In this document: positions 50,894 through 60,285 of the stretch, piece after piece
Layout: each line of letters starts with the position of its first letter
Numbering within the stretch: position 1 is the first letter of the stretch
Origin: Ulvibacterium sp965228935
Lineage (GTDB): Bacteria; Bacteroidota; Bacteroidia; Flavobacteriales; Flavobacteriaceae
Direction of reading: 5' to 3'
DNA: 64,000 nt
NCBI RefSeq assembly: GCF_965228935.1
Contig: NZ_OZ245846.1
Location: 62,001 to 126,000 of the forward strand
The notes under the pieces: model-generated
What the model was told of the DNA's origin: nothing
The model's database searches: none
Seen by the model: only the letters and a program-made list of their open reading frames with translations
Position numbers and translations under genes: made by a program

Positions 50894-52377
50894 AATATGA
50901 TTTGAGTACCGTTGACTTGGTCATTATCATTGGTTATGGTTTGGTGTTGTTGGCCATGGGAATCTATTACTTCAAAAAAAGTAAGACCTCGGAGCAGTTC
51001 ATGGTGGCTGGTAGGAGTATTCCCGCATGGGCGGCCGGCATCGCGGTAATGAGCACCTACACCAGTAGTATTTCCTATATCGCGGTACCGGGAAAAGCCT
51101 TTGATGACAACTGGCACCCCTTAATTTTTGCGCTTACCGCTATCCCGGTTGCTTGGTTTGTCACCCAATTTGTGATTCCCCATTATCGAAAACACAAAAT
51201 CATATCGGTTTATAGTTATCTAGAAGAAAAAATTGGAGGTTGGGGTAGAGTTTATGCCGCATTTTCCTTTCTCTTGTTTATGGTCGGACGGGTAGCGGTA
51301 ATCCTATACCTTTCGTCCTTATTGCTTATCTCCTTTGTCCATACCGATATCGGCACCGCCATACTGGTCATAGGCGTTGTGACCATAATCTATACCTTGA
51401 TGGGAGGTATGGAGGCCGTCATCTGGACCGATGTAATGCAATCGGTCATTATGATCGGGGGCATTTTCTTTGTGGGCTATGTACTGGCTACCGAAGTATT
51501 CGCACAACCCGATTATCTGATCCAAAAGGCTTTGGATCAACAGAAATTCAGTTTGGGGGATACCCATTTTTCATTGGGAGACCGTACCATCTGGGTGATG
51601 ATCATTTTTGGTGTTGCCGAAAATGTACGCAACCTAATGGCCGATCAGAACTTTACCCAAAAATACAGCTCGGTCGCCACGGAGAAAGAAGCCAAAAAAT
51701 CGGTATGGATTGCCATGTTGATCTATTTGCCTTTGACCGCCATTTTTCTTTTCATCGGTACGGCACTATTTTCCTATTATGATGGGAGTTATCATGTATT
51801 GGATGAAACCATTACCAAGGGCGATGAGGTGTTTCCTTTTTTCATCGCCACGGAACTTCCCATTGGAATAAAGGGCTTAATGATCGCCGCTATCATGGCA
51901 GCCTCTATGAGCACCGTGGACTCCGCCCTAAACAGTTCGGCTACAGTGTGGTACATCGATTTTTACAAAAAATACATAAATCCGCATACCACAAAATGGA
52001 AGAGCCTCCTAGTTTTAAGAGTATCCACGGTCATATGGGGTTTATTGGGGATCGGTTTTGCCCTATTGATGATAAAGGCGAAAAGTGCATTGGACGTATG
52101 GTGGCAAATTTCCGGTATTTTTGGCGGTGGTATCCTGGGGCTGTTCCTATTGGCGATCTACAACGTAAAAATAACACGGCTACAGGGCATTCTATCCGTT
52201 GCTTTTAGCATATTGATTATAGTATGGGGTACCTTTTTAAGGGAATTACCGGAACCGTATCATTGGCTTCGGTGCACTATGGATCCAATTATCATCGGGG
52301 CCGCCTCCACTGCTGGTCTTATTGGGCTGGCCTTGTTGTTTGTGGTACTCAATAAAAGAAATCGGCATTTGAGGTAA
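50890..52377 (+). CDS. Sodium:solute symporter (SSS family)
   Basis: A 495-residue transporter with about 13 membrane helices. YDLSTVDLVIIIGYGLVLLAMG is the first helix, and KTSEQFMVAGRSIPAWAAGIAVMSTYTSSISYIAVPG is the SSS helix 1-2 signature. A second conserved motif, AAIMAASMSTVDSALNSSATV, forms helix 8 with the Ser/Thr residues of the sodium site. The family imports sugars, sialic acids, amino acids or other acids. It is coupled to the aldolase gene, so its cargo should be the aldolase's substrate or its precursor. Confidence 0.9.
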   Translation: MKYDLSTVDLVIIIGYGLVLLAMGIYYFKKSKTSEQFMVAGRSIPAWAAGIAVMSTYTSSISYIAVPGKAFDDNWHPLIFALTAIPVAWFVTQFVIPHYRKHKIISVYSYLEEKIGGWGRVYAAFSFLLFMVGRVAVILYLSSLLLISFVHTDIGTAILVIGVVTIIYTLMGGMEAVIWTDVMQSVIMIGGIFFVGYVLATEVFAQPDYLIQKALDQQKFSLGDTHFSLGDRTIWVMIIFGVAENVRNLMADQNFTQKYSSVATEKEAKKSVWIAMLIYLPLTAIFLFIGTALFSYYDGSYHVLDETITKGDEVFPFFIATELPIGIKGLMIAAIMAASMSTVDSALNSSATVWYIDFYKKYINPHTTKWKSLLVLRVSTVIWGLLGIGFALLMIKAKSALDVWWQISGIFGGGILGLFLLAIYNVKITRLQGILSVAFSILIIVWGTFLRELPEPYHWLRCTMDPIIIGAASTAGLIGLALLFVVLNKRNRHLR

Positions 52378-52455
52378 CGGATTGTGTTGAACAGGCAGTG
52401 CATCATCCCAACCGCATTGGATAATTCTAGACCTGATTCCAGAATCCGTCCCTGC

Positions 52456-54228
52456 TCACTCTACAATTTCCATCTTTTTTAATAGGAACGAAGCGTTCAT
52501 ATTCTGACAAATACCGGCTTTGAGCTTGTAGTCAAAATGGAGCTCGTTATCGATAATTTCCGCGTCGAAATAATAGTTGTGAATTTGGTCGAATTCCTTT
52601 GCCGCATCGCATAGACTCAAATCGTGGGTCGCTATGATACCCGTAGATCGCGAACGCACCAATTTCTCTACAAACTTTCGGGAGCCCTTGGCCTTGTCCG
52701 AACTATTGGTACCCTTTAAAATTTCATCCAACACGATAAAATACCGATCCTTCCGAATCTCATCGACAATAAACTTTAAACGCTTCAATTCCGAAAAGAA
52801 ATAGGACTCCTCATCCGTCAAGGAGTCCGTGGTCCGCATACTCGTTATCAGCTTAATGGGGGAATAACGCGCTTTAGAGGCATTGACGGGAAGCCCGATA
52901 TTGGCCATCACGATTTGGAGCGATACGGTCCTTAAAAAAGTACTTTTACCCGCCATATTCGCCCCTGTAATGATAAAAAACTGCTCCTTCCCGATTCTAA
53001 AATCATTCGGAACACTTTTATCGGGCTCCAGCAATGGATGTCCTGCCTTTTCCGATTCCAAAACCGTTTCTTCCCCAGTCAACGATGGAAAGCTATAGGA
53101 AGGATGATTAAAGACGAAATTTCCCAGACTATTGTAGGCATCAAAAAAGGCAATGGTTCGGAACCAAACCTCTACCTTGGGACCGTAAGATTTGAACCAG
53201 TCCTCTATGGTATAGGACAACTGAAGATCCCGTAACATAAACGCATTGGCGACCAACCCGATTATGATGTTATTCCGCTGATCTAGCGCGTTTAGCAGTC
53301 TGGAAAACCTTTTTAGAATCTTGGACGCCTTGTCCGTTTTCTCAATGATCAAACTTCTTTTTTCGGATAACAGCTCTGAGCTAAACTCCATTTGCTCCAA
53401 CTCCATTATCAATTTTTGATACTGTTGAAAAGTACGCTGTATTTTGGATGTGTCCGCTGAAAGCTGGTTTATGCTGCTTAAAAATCTTCCGGTAATGCCC
53501 AGACCCAGAAAAGACCATCCGACCAACACCCATCCCGAAACCGTATCCAAAAAATACAGCGTCCAGACTATTAGGGACAGCACACTAAAAATGGTGGGTA
53601 GAATCTTCATTATCGCAGGTATACAGGGCCGATAATTCAGTATCCATTTGATAATCGTGGTATATTTGGTCTCCGTCCTTACCAAAGTGGCGATGGCCGA
53701 AAAATTCTGCCGCCATTCCGGTATTTGGGCCAATTCCTTTAGAGCCTCCTGTTTCTGTGGGATGCTATCTATGGTATTCCCGGTCAAGATTTCCGCCAAG
53801 GTCTCACTGCCTTGATGCAGCGCGGTTCGATTGCAGTATTGATAAAAAGACCCCCTCCCGAACAAATCGATATCCTGACTATAGAAATGGCCGGAATCCT
53901 TAAATTCATTGCCTTCCGGTAACTGGTGAAAATTGCAGTTGAGGACTTCGATCTCGGTCTCGTTCAGCCGGATTAATGCCTGTAACTTATCGCGCTGATA
54001 TTGCAGGTCGGTATGTCGAGAAACCAAGAACAGAAAAAGGACAAAAGTAACAAGTACAATGCCCCATACCATTTGGATATTTCCGAACAAAACATAAATC
54101 CCAATGGCGGCACTTGTAAAAACTGCCAAACGAATCATGCTTGAAGCAAAAAGGCGTTGCTTTACATGGGATAGTGCCGTCTTATGTTTTTGGATTTGTT
54201 CGGTATAGAACAGGAAACGATCTTGCAT
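52456..54228 (-). CDS. Membrane-anchored MutS-like ATPase
   Basis: A 590-residue protein. Two membrane pairs lie in the N-terminal half: RLAVFTSAAIGIYVLFG with IVLVTFVLFLFLVSR, and SVLSLIVWTLYFLDTVSG with VGWSFLGLGITGRF. The C-terminal part is the MutS ATPase: Walker A GANMAGKSTFLRT, then DEESYFFSELKRLKFIVDEI, Walker B FIVLDEILKGTNSSDK and IIATHDLSLCD. There is no MutS DNA-binding or connector domain, so it does not act in classical mismatch repair. Proteins of this type are common in Bacteroidota and of unknown role. Confidence 0.88.
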   Translation of the reverse strand: MQDRFLFYTEQIQKHKTALSHVKQRLFASSMIRLAVFTSAAIGIYVLFGNIQMVWGIVLVTFVLFLFLVSRHTDLQYQRDKLQALIRLNETEIEVLNCNFHQLPEGNEFKDSGHFYSQDIDLFGRGSFYQYCNRTALHQGSETLAEILTGNTIDSIPQKQEALKELAQIPEWRQNFSAIATLVRTETKYTTIIKWILNYRPCIPAIMKILPTIFSVLSLIVWTLYFLDTVSGWVLVGWSFLGLGITGRFLSSINQLSADTSKIQRTFQQYQKLIMELEQMEFSSELLSEKRSLIIEKTDKASKILKRFSRLLNALDQRNNIIIGLVANAFMLRDLQLSYTIEDWFKSYGPKVEVWFRTIAFFDAYNSLGNFVFNHPSYSFPSLTGEETVLESEKAGHPLLEPDKSVPNDFRIGKEQFFIITGANMAGKSTFLRTVSLQIVMANIGLPVNASKARYSPIKLITSMRTTDSLTDEESYFFSELKRLKFIVDEIRKDRYFIVLDEILKGTNSSDKAKGSRKFVEKLVRSRSTGIIATHDLSLCDAAKEFDQIHNYYFDAEIIDNELHFDYKLKAGICQNMNASFLLKKMEIVE

Positions 54229-54273
54229 GGACTATTCAAAAAAATGATAAGACCCAAAGATATGTATTCTGTA

Positions 54274-54753
54274 CTAGCTTTTTCCCATGGCGTATAGCAT
54301 GGCTATTTGTCCCAAGTGGTAAATATCGTGCTGGGCGATACTGGGCAGAACATTGCCAAAAGTGTATTTTTTTCCGGGTACTTTTTGCTCCAACAAATCA
54401 TCGGAGCTGTTGGACAATATATGGAGAATGGCTTTCTGCGTTTGTTGGAGTTCCGACTTTAACCCTTCCCATTCTACTTCCTCTGAAATGTTGACTTCAC
54501 TCCAATCGTTCGGGCCATCGATAACGAGATCGTATTCAAAATCGCCTTCCAATTTTTTTAGCACGAACACGCGCCAATTGAGTATATGCCGAACCAGTAC
54601 CGCAATGGACTTTTTCCCATAGCGCCTTTCATTGACCAACTGCCAATCCAGGGAATCCAATTTCCCCATCAGGGAGTCCCCGTACCAAGGCCTGCCATCA
54701 AAGCATTCCTCTAAATCGTGTACTATGGTTGCAATTTTATGGTTTGATATCAC
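54274..54753 (-). CDS. DinB-family protein
   Basis: A 159-residue four-helix protein with the DinB/YfiT pattern. The three metal-binding positions can be seen as H51 in AVLVRHILNW and as a pair in IAQHDIYHLGQIAML near the C-terminus, which closes the motif HxxxH. DinB proteins bind a divalent metal and often act as thiol-transferases. The gene is upstream of the MutS-like gene by 45 bases on the same strand. The substrate is unknown. Confidence 0.82.
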   Translation of the reverse strand: MISNHKIATIVHDLEECFDGRPWYGDSLMGKLDSLDWQLVNERRYGKKSIAVLVRHILNWRVFVLKKLEGDFEYDLVIDGPNDWSEVNISEEVEWEGLKSELQQTQKAILHILSNSSDDLLEQKVPGKKYTFGNVLPSIAQHDIYHLGQIAMLYAMGKS

Positions 54754-54926
54754 AATGAAATGGTTTTGGAAAGCAAACTTATGTGTTTTAATTGACTAAA
54801 ATAAACACCTGAGTCCCCTTTTGAAAAATAATTTTGATACTTGTATTGATATTCTTGGAAAAAAGAAAAATCGGCTGACATATGCTGAATAAAAGTAAGT
54901 GTGACCCGTAAGTCTTGCTTTACTAT

Positions 54927-55535
54927 CTAAGAAATTGACAGTTCCCTTACATCCTCAATAAACCAATTTTTTCCCTTTCTTTTTAAGAGGTATAGAAGAG
55001 TGCCACCTGCCAATCTTCCTTCTCTTGTCCATCCTACATAGACCACCGCTCTGTTTCTTTCCGCATTAAATATGATATTGGAGAGATAAATCAATTGGTC
55101 GAAATGCTCAAACAACGTCTTTTTGTCCCTAAGTTCAGCCTCACTTATGACATCAACACTGTGCTTCTTTTGGAGGCCTATCATTTCGTCAGAAATGATA
55201 TGGATAGTGTCCTTGGAAAAAAGAAGGTCTATGACCGAATGATATTCTAAATCTATTTTTCGCTTATTTAGATCCGTCTTGGAAATATTGAAAAAAGGGG
55301 CAACCGCCACGTCCGGGCTAATCCGCTCTAAAGAATCAATTATTTCTTTCGGCATGGACATAACCGACTCTTTTCCCAATGGTGGTGGGGGCGGCGGAGG
55401 TATCGGTTGGGCAACATTATTGATAATCAAAGAATAAATACTTTGTTCTCCAGTTTTTAATATACCCTCATTACAAGACCACAAGATTAATAACAATAGC
55501 GCCAACAGTCCTTTTAGAATGACTTCAAACTTCAT
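54927..55535 (-). CDS. Tandem lipoprotein 1 with poly-proline segment
   Basis: A 202-residue lipoprotein from ATG 55535, MKFEVILKGLLALLLLILWSC21. Then NNVAQPIPPPPPPP and a domain ending NRAVVYVGWTREGRLAGGTLLYLLKRKGKNWF. A related domain ends each of the four adjacent genes. Longer open frames begin upstream of the signal and are rejected. I recognise no family. It is the last of the tandem series on this strand, so it is the most downstream in the transcript. Confidence 0.78.
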   Translation of the reverse strand: MKFEVILKGLLALLLLILWSCNEGILKTGEQSIYSLIINNVAQPIPPPPPPPLGKESVMSMPKEIIDSLERISPDVAVAPFFNISKTDLNKRKIDLEYHSVIDLLFSKDTIHIISDEMIGLQKKHSVDVISEAELRDKKTLFEHFDQLIYLSNIIFNAERNRAVVYVGWTREGRLAGGTLLYLLKRKGKNWFIEDVRELSIS

Positions 55536-55558
55536 TTCTTGGGGTTTAACCGGATAAA

Positions 55559-56140
55559 TTACCAAATGGTTGTCGGGACCAATTCCACAACCTGCCATTT
55601 TCCTTTTACTTTTTCCAGACAAAATATTGCAGCACCTCCAGCTAGTCCACTTCGACTTACTCCAACTTCAAAAATGGCCCTAGTACCTCCTCTGTTGTAC
55701 CAAATTTTTGAAAAATTAAAAAGAAGGTCGAAATCATTAAAATCATAAGAGCCTTTCATTTTGGTTGTATCTGGCAAAACTGTGGTATGCCCCTTTTGAC
55801 TTTTTATCCCTTAGGTTGTTGTAATATATTTGGTGTCTGGAATCGTATCTATCAATTCCTGAAATCCATTAGGAATATCCTTTAATCCCGATTTTTCCAT
55901 TGTAGCATCCATAACCGGATAAATAGCTACAATTAGTTTTACACTCAGCAACGAATCAACTATTCTCTTGGGAATAATGGTATCCTTACTTTCTATTGGT
56001 GGTGGGGGTGGCAAGGGGAAAGCAATTTCATCCACAATCCACGATATTAATTCCTTGTCCGGGTCGTGTATTTTAGCTGTTTGCTTACAACCGCTTACAA
56101 CCAGTAACCCTGCTAGTGTTAATACCCCTAAAAACTTCAT
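55559..56140 (-). pseudogene. Tandem lipoprotein 2, interrupted by one in-frame stop
   Basis: The frame starts MKFLGVLTLAGLLVVSGC18 with CKQTAKIHDPDKELISWIVDE, almost the same as copy 4, and then FPLPPPPP. A TAA (55811-55813) sits at codon 110. The same frame then continues without a shift for 83 codons to VELVPTTIW at 55559. At the stop, copy 4 has a lysine: TKYFHDLKGIS against TKYITTT-stop-GIK. Every other residue aligns, so a single codon change broke the gene. The downstream piece has its own ATG but no signal peptide. Confidence 0.82.
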
Positions 56141-56184
56141 ATGCTCTTATTTACTGAACTCTTTAAGGAAAAACTATTGATCTT

Positions 56185-56802
56185 TCAACTTTCAGAAATA
56201 TTTTTAGAAAATCTTACCACCCACATTCCATCTTTCTTCTCCAACCCCACAATGCTTGTGGAACCGGCCAATCCATGGGTGTATGAGCCAAATTTTAAAA
56301 TTGCCTTTGAAAAATCTCCATTAAATTTAATGTCCGAAAAGTACAGCACCCCAATAACATTGTTCTTTTTTGTAAGGTCATGAATTTTTAATCCTTTCTG
56401 ATAGTAGACAACAGGAATACTATCACCGGTTTTGGCGAGTACTTTAGTGTTATGCAAATCCTTGATAAAATAAGTAATATTGGACTCTTCAAGAATATTT
56501 TTATACTCAGCTGGGATATCCAAGCTTTTAAGAATAATTCCTTTACTTTCTCCGGTAGTTACTATCGCATAAACTCTTTTATCAATTAATTTATCGGTGA
56601 CTTTTTTATCGAGTTTTGGTCGATTGCCCTTTTCATTTTTTGGTGGAGGAGGAGGAACTGGAAAATTCAATGATTCACTATTATATAACAAATTCACTAT
56701 GGCCAAACTTTCCTCATCTATTTTGGTATAATTAACATGTTGACACCCAACGGTAAATACCAACAGTAAGAAAAGTGTACTTAATAAAATGGAATTTTTC
56801 AT
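56185..56802 (-). CDS. Tandem lipoprotein 3 with poly-proline segment
   Basis: A 205-residue lipoprotein, MKNSILLSTLFLLLVFTVGC20. It has LNFPVPPPPPKNEKG and ends FSKAILKFGSYTHGLAGSTSIVGLEKKDGMWVV, matching the other copies' C-terminal LAGG/LKxKxGxW pattern. It is more diverged in the middle part. No family is recognised. It is 44 bases upstream of the interrupted copy. Confidence 0.78.
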   Translation of the reverse strand: MKNSILLSTLFLLLVFTVGCQHVNYTKIDEESLAIVNLLYNSESLNFPVPPPPPKNEKGNRPKLDKKVTDKLIDKRVYAIVTTGESKGIILKSLDIPAEYKNILEESNITYFIKDLHNTKVLAKTGDSIPVVYYQKGLKIHDLTKKNNVIGVLYFSDIKFNGDFSKAILKFGSYTHGLAGSTSIVGLEKKDGMWVVRFSKNISES

Positions 56803-56957
56803 AGTTTAACTAGTTACACGTCTTAATATTTGCATCAACAATTTTTCTGTTGTTATTAAATCTTGAGTCCTAATTTAAACCCAGAGAGTTATTTGGATCC
56901 CACTTCCTTAAGCCGTCCCAAGCAAAACTGCAATAACAATCTATAAGTTATCAGTCA

Positions 56958-57554
56958 TTACCAAATGGTTGTGGGTATTATAGTGTCATAGGCCCATAAA
57001 CCCTTGTCCTTTTTTAAACAATAAATCGAACCATAACCCCAAAGCCGACCTCTACTAACCCCTAGACTGAAAACGGCTTTACTGTAATCCACATTGCATC
57101 GAATTCTGGAGAAGTAAAATAGTAAATCGAAGTCATCGTATGCCATCGGTTTTCTTAATTTCACGGTATCCCCCAACATTAAGCTGTGCCCTTTTTTGCT
57201 GGATATACCTTTCAAATCATGGAAATACTTGGTCTTAAGCGTGTCCTGCTGAAGAATTTGATCGTATTCCTCCGGTAAACCAGTCTTTAAATCATCCATA
57301 GCGGTGTCCATGACGGGATAGATGGCTACCTTAAGTTTTATCCGGGACAATGAATCCACCAGCTTATCCGGAATTATGGTATCCTTGCTTCCGATAGGAG
57401 GCGGTGGCGGGAGTGGAAAGGCAATGTCATCCACAATCCACGAGATTAATTCCTTGTCCGGGTCATGTATTGTAGCCGTTTGCTTACAACCGCTTATAAA
57501 GAGTAAACTTGTCAGTATAAGTGGCCCAAAGATTCTATTCCTATTTATTTTCAC
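56958..57554 (-). CDS. Tandem lipoprotein 4 with poly-proline segment
   Basis: A 198-residue lipoprotein. I chose GTG at 57554 (MKINRNRIFGPLILTSLLFISGC23), because the TTG 12 codons earlier would give an overlong signal. WIVDDIAFPLPPPPPIGSKD carries the proline run, and the C-terminus has SLGVSRGRLWGYGSIYCLKKDKGLW. It is the closest relative of the interrupted copy 2, to which it also aligns at the DNA level around the lipobox. It is the intact reference for reading copy 2. Confidence 0.75.
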   Translation of the reverse strand: MKINRNRIFGPLILTSLLFISGCKQTATIHDPDKELISWIVDDIAFPLPPPPPIGSKDTIIPDKLVDSLSRIKLKVAIYPVMDTAMDDLKTGLPEEYDQILQQDTLKTKYFHDLKGISSKKGHSLMLGDTVKLRKPMAYDDFDLLFYFSRIRCNVDYSKAVFSLGVSRGRLWGYGSIYCLKKDKGLWAYDTIIPTTIW

Positions 57555-57735
57555 TAAGAAGATATTGACAATTCGTAAGACATAAACCAAAACAAATGAT
57601 GTTGATGTATAGAAATTTTATTTTATCCGGTTAATTCACCCTTCAAAACAAAAATGATCATTTGCTCTTATTGAAAACAGGAATTCATGAATACGCGCTT
57701 CATCAATACATAGTGATTCACCCTTAATAAGATAT

Positions 57736-58164
57736 TTAATCTAAAGTTGCCTCAACCCAATCAACCTCATATCTATATATTTTGCCCAAGGAGTCTTTGA
57801 AGTACAATTGAATATCATCAAAAATTTCATTTTTCTGTAAAACCGTGAGGATTCCTTTACTTTCATCCGTTGCAATCTTTTCTTTTCTGATTTTAAGTTC
57901 TTCTTGAACAAATGCATGAATGTCTAATATAACAATGGAATCTAGATCCTTTGGTTCCAGAATCTGAAATGCATGGGTTTGAGGATTGTGCTCAAACAAT
58001 TCATCTTTCAAATAAAAATCAATATGACCCCCATCTCCTTTTACGACTTCCATGGCGTAATCTCCATCAAAAAGATTGAAGGAAACATGTATTTCTTCTG
58101 CTTTTTGGGCAAATCCATTTCCATAAAAAAATACCAATACCAGAATAATCATGATTTTCTTCAT
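57736..58164 (-). CDS. Small secreted protein next to the HExxH gene
   Basis: A 142-residue protein from ATG 58164 with signal peptide MKKIMIILVLVFFYGNGFA. The rest (EIHVSFNLFDGDYAMEVVKGDGGHIDFYL, IQLYFKDSLGKIYRYEVDW) looks like a beta-rich small domain. I do not recognise a family. Its start overlaps the end of the HExxH gene by four bases (ATGA), so the two are coupled. By position it could be a partner or an inhibitor of the peptidase. That is inference. Confidence 0.68.
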   Translation of the reverse strand: MKKIMIILVLVFFYGNGFAQKAEEIHVSFNLFDGDYAMEVVKGDGGHIDFYLKDELFEHNPQTHAFQILEPKDLDSIVILDIHAFVQEELKIRKEKIATDESKGILTVLQKNEIFDDIQLYFKDSLGKIYRYEVDWVEATLD

Positions 58165-59630
58165 TCCGTACAAGTTTTGTTTCCGTTTTGCTTGTAACGA
58201 GTTACTACATTTAAGATGCGGTCTCTTTCGCTTTGTGGCAACTCTTTCCATGATACTGTTTCATGTAATCCCTCCCAGGATAAGTCTTTATAAAATTGTT
58301 CCGAGTTAGCACTTCCATCAAACTCTTTTAATATAGTTGAAATCGTTTCTATATAATGTGCAGCCATTTGCTCATGTTGCCAATTTTTAGTGTGTCTTCT
58401 ATAATAATCATAAATCCCCTCAAAATTATCAATAGATATCTGCCCATTAACTGATTTGACCTTTCTAAACAATTCTGCATGAATTATTTCATGAGCAAAA
58501 GATCTTGCCAATTCTAGAACGGTTCTGTTTGCTACTCTATCCCGATTAATTCTAATTGAGATGTTATATTCGTCAACTACTTTTGTTGATGCATTCACAG
58601 AATTTGACAAATCAGCTAGTTCAAATGTCAAATGTGTAACAGGAAACTCAGGATCAAACTTTCGAATCGCTTTTCTAAAATTACCGCTATGGATTTTTAA
58701 TTTTTTATACACACAATCCGCCTTTCCTGTTAGGTTGTTAAAGATTTTGTACTTTTTCTCATAGCCCTCCGGGGTCGTGTTGAAAAAAACGCTGTTCCGC
58801 CGCCACCAACTGTTAAAGAGTACACTGCTCCCGCCATTGGGGCGCACCTTTTCCCTATAAATCGTGGCTCCCCCGTAACCGGCCCCCGAAGAATACACAT
58901 ATTCATAGGTAGTACCCGTATGTTCGCTGCGTTGGAATTCCCATTGGCCGTTGCCCCGGTGATTGAACCAGTCCGTATAGTGTTCCACCCGTACCCGGTT
59001 ATAACCGCCGCCGCCATTACAATTTGAATTATAACTCCTTTTTAAGCTCGCCCAGGATGCGGATTTTCGGGTACTGCAGCGGGCCGTTTTGGAAAGATCC
59101 ACTTCCGGAACATCCTCAAGGCCTTCCTCTACCGCACTGGCTACCAATACTCCTTTTTCATAGGCCATGATCAAAATGTTTACACCCTGCAAATCATATA
59201 CATGAACCGTGCCATCCAAACCCGTAGGTTCCAAAAAGGTGGAGGCCGTGGAGGAGTCCGTGGTATGTAGCATCCGTACCACCCTGTACAATCGCTCCGT
59301 ACCTTCATATACCACTAATGATAGGGATTCCGCCTCGAAATGGTCGGAATTCAATACCGTAGGGAATTCCTGGGTCATAGGGAATTCATAGACCGTACCG
59401 GAGATTGAATCCCGTTGTATCGGATTTTCCCAATCCACCATCATCTCGTTCATAGGGAATCCCGCCAAAGCGGTATCCAAAGCAAGGGCCTCCCAACCCG
59501 CTTTAATCTCAGCAACATCCTTTGATAGTTTATTTTCTATAGGTTTTGAAAAACCCAAAGATTCCCGTTCACAAGATCCCAGAAACATCAAAACCACAAA
59601 CAAGATACTAAATAAAATATTTTTCTTCAT
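58161..59630 (-). CDS. Secreted lipoprotein with a C-terminal HExxH metallopeptidase-like domain
   Basis: A 489-residue lipoprotein from ATG 59630, MKKNILFSILFVVLMFLGSC. A further ATG three codons upstream is possible. The N-terminal two-thirds is Gly- and Trp-rich (NCNGGGGYNRVRVEHY, FNSWWRRNSVFFNTT). From about residue 305 (LTGKADCVYKKL) the composition changes. The last third contains the zinc-binding motif H-E-I-I-H (58479-58493) in FAHEIIHAELF and a second HEQMAAHY. The C-terminal part is clearly richer in AT than the first two-thirds. I infer a mosaic protein. The substrate is unknown. Confidence 0.75.
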   Translation of the reverse strand: MKKNILFSILFVVLMFLGSCERESLGFSKPIENKLSKDVAEIKAGWEALALDTALAGFPMNEMMVDWENPIQRDSISGTVYEFPMTQEFPTVLNSDHFEAESLSLVVYEGTERLYRVVRMLHTTDSSTASTFLEPTGLDGTVHVYDLQGVNILIMAYEKGVLVASAVEEGLEDVPEVDLSKTARCSTRKSASWASLKRSYNSNCNGGGGYNRVRVEHYTDWFNHRGNGQWEFQRSEHTGTTYEYVYSSGAGYGGATIYREKVRPNGGSSVLFNSWWRRNSVFFNTTPEGYEKKYKIFNNLTGKADCVYKKLKIHSGNFRKAIRKFDPEFPVTHLTFELADLSNSVNASTKVVDEYNISIRINRDRVANRTVLELARSFAHEIIHAELFRKVKSVNGQISIDNFEGIYDYYRRHTKNWQHEQMAAHYIETISTILKEFDGSANSEQFYKDLSWEGLHETVSWKELPQSERDRILNVVTRYKQNGNKTCTE

Positions 59631-59895
59631 ATTTCTCATTTTGAGGGTATTGTACAGCCCTAACAGTTGATTTTGCCAAATTAGAAAATGAAGAGTCTTC
59701 CCAATAAATCCAGGAAGAAATTTTCGATTAAATTCTCAATACACAGGACAAAGCTTCAATAGAATTGCATTTTAACGGTAAAAAGTAGTTGTTCGACGGA
59801 AATAAAAATATAGCTTATGTAGAAAATATACGATATTTCCGCTTACCGTTTTAGAAAACCGGTTAAAAAAGTATCCTAAGGGTAAGTATCAGGTG

Positions 59896-60255
59896 TTAAT
59901 CCAAATTGTCCAACTCGGACTTCAGTTTTTTGGTGAATTTGGAAACCACCAAGTCATAGGAGTGATCGATCAACTCCTTGATTAGGTTCGGGGGAAGCTG
60001 TTCCAAATATAGGGTGTTCCAGTGTACCTTGCTCATATGATAGCCCGGAATAATAGTCCCATCGTATTCTTCCCTTAAGGCAATGGCCCGTTCTGGGTCA
60101 CATTTCAAGTTCACCTGCGGAGGAATACGATCCAAACTACTTAATGCGAACATTTTACCCATCACCTTAAAAACGAGGGCATCCGGCCCAAAGGGAAGTT
60201 CCTCGGTTACCCCTTTTTTGGCAAGACAATAATTTCGAAACTCCTCAATGTTCAT
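59896..60255 (-). CDS. MmcQ/YjbR-family protein
   Basis: A 119-residue single-domain protein: MNIEEFRNYCLAKKGVTEELPFGPDALVFKV is the typical MmcQ/YjbR start. PPQVNLKCDPERAIALREEYDGTIIPGYHMSKVHWNTLYL is the conserved centre, and ELIDHSYDLVVSKF is the closing helix. The fold is a double-wing DNA-binding-like cyaY fold, but its role is unknown. The gene begins a minus-strand run of small conserved genes. About 265 bases separate it from the HExxH gene start, with nothing I can identify in them. Confidence 0.88.
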   Translation of the reverse strand: MNIEEFRNYCLAKKGVTEELPFGPDALVFKVMGKMFALSSLDRIPPQVNLKCDPERAIALREEYDGTIIPGYHMSKVHWNTLYLEQLPPNLIKELIDHSYDLVVSKFTKKLKSELDNLD

Positions 60256-60285
60256 CTCTTGGAGGGTGAAGTACCATTCATAGTT

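Noticed and set aside
55559..55777. 72-residue separate gene
   Set aside because: Its start lacks a signal, and its frame is the direct continuation of the lipoprotein copy 2 frame through one stop codon. It is the second half of a pseudogene.
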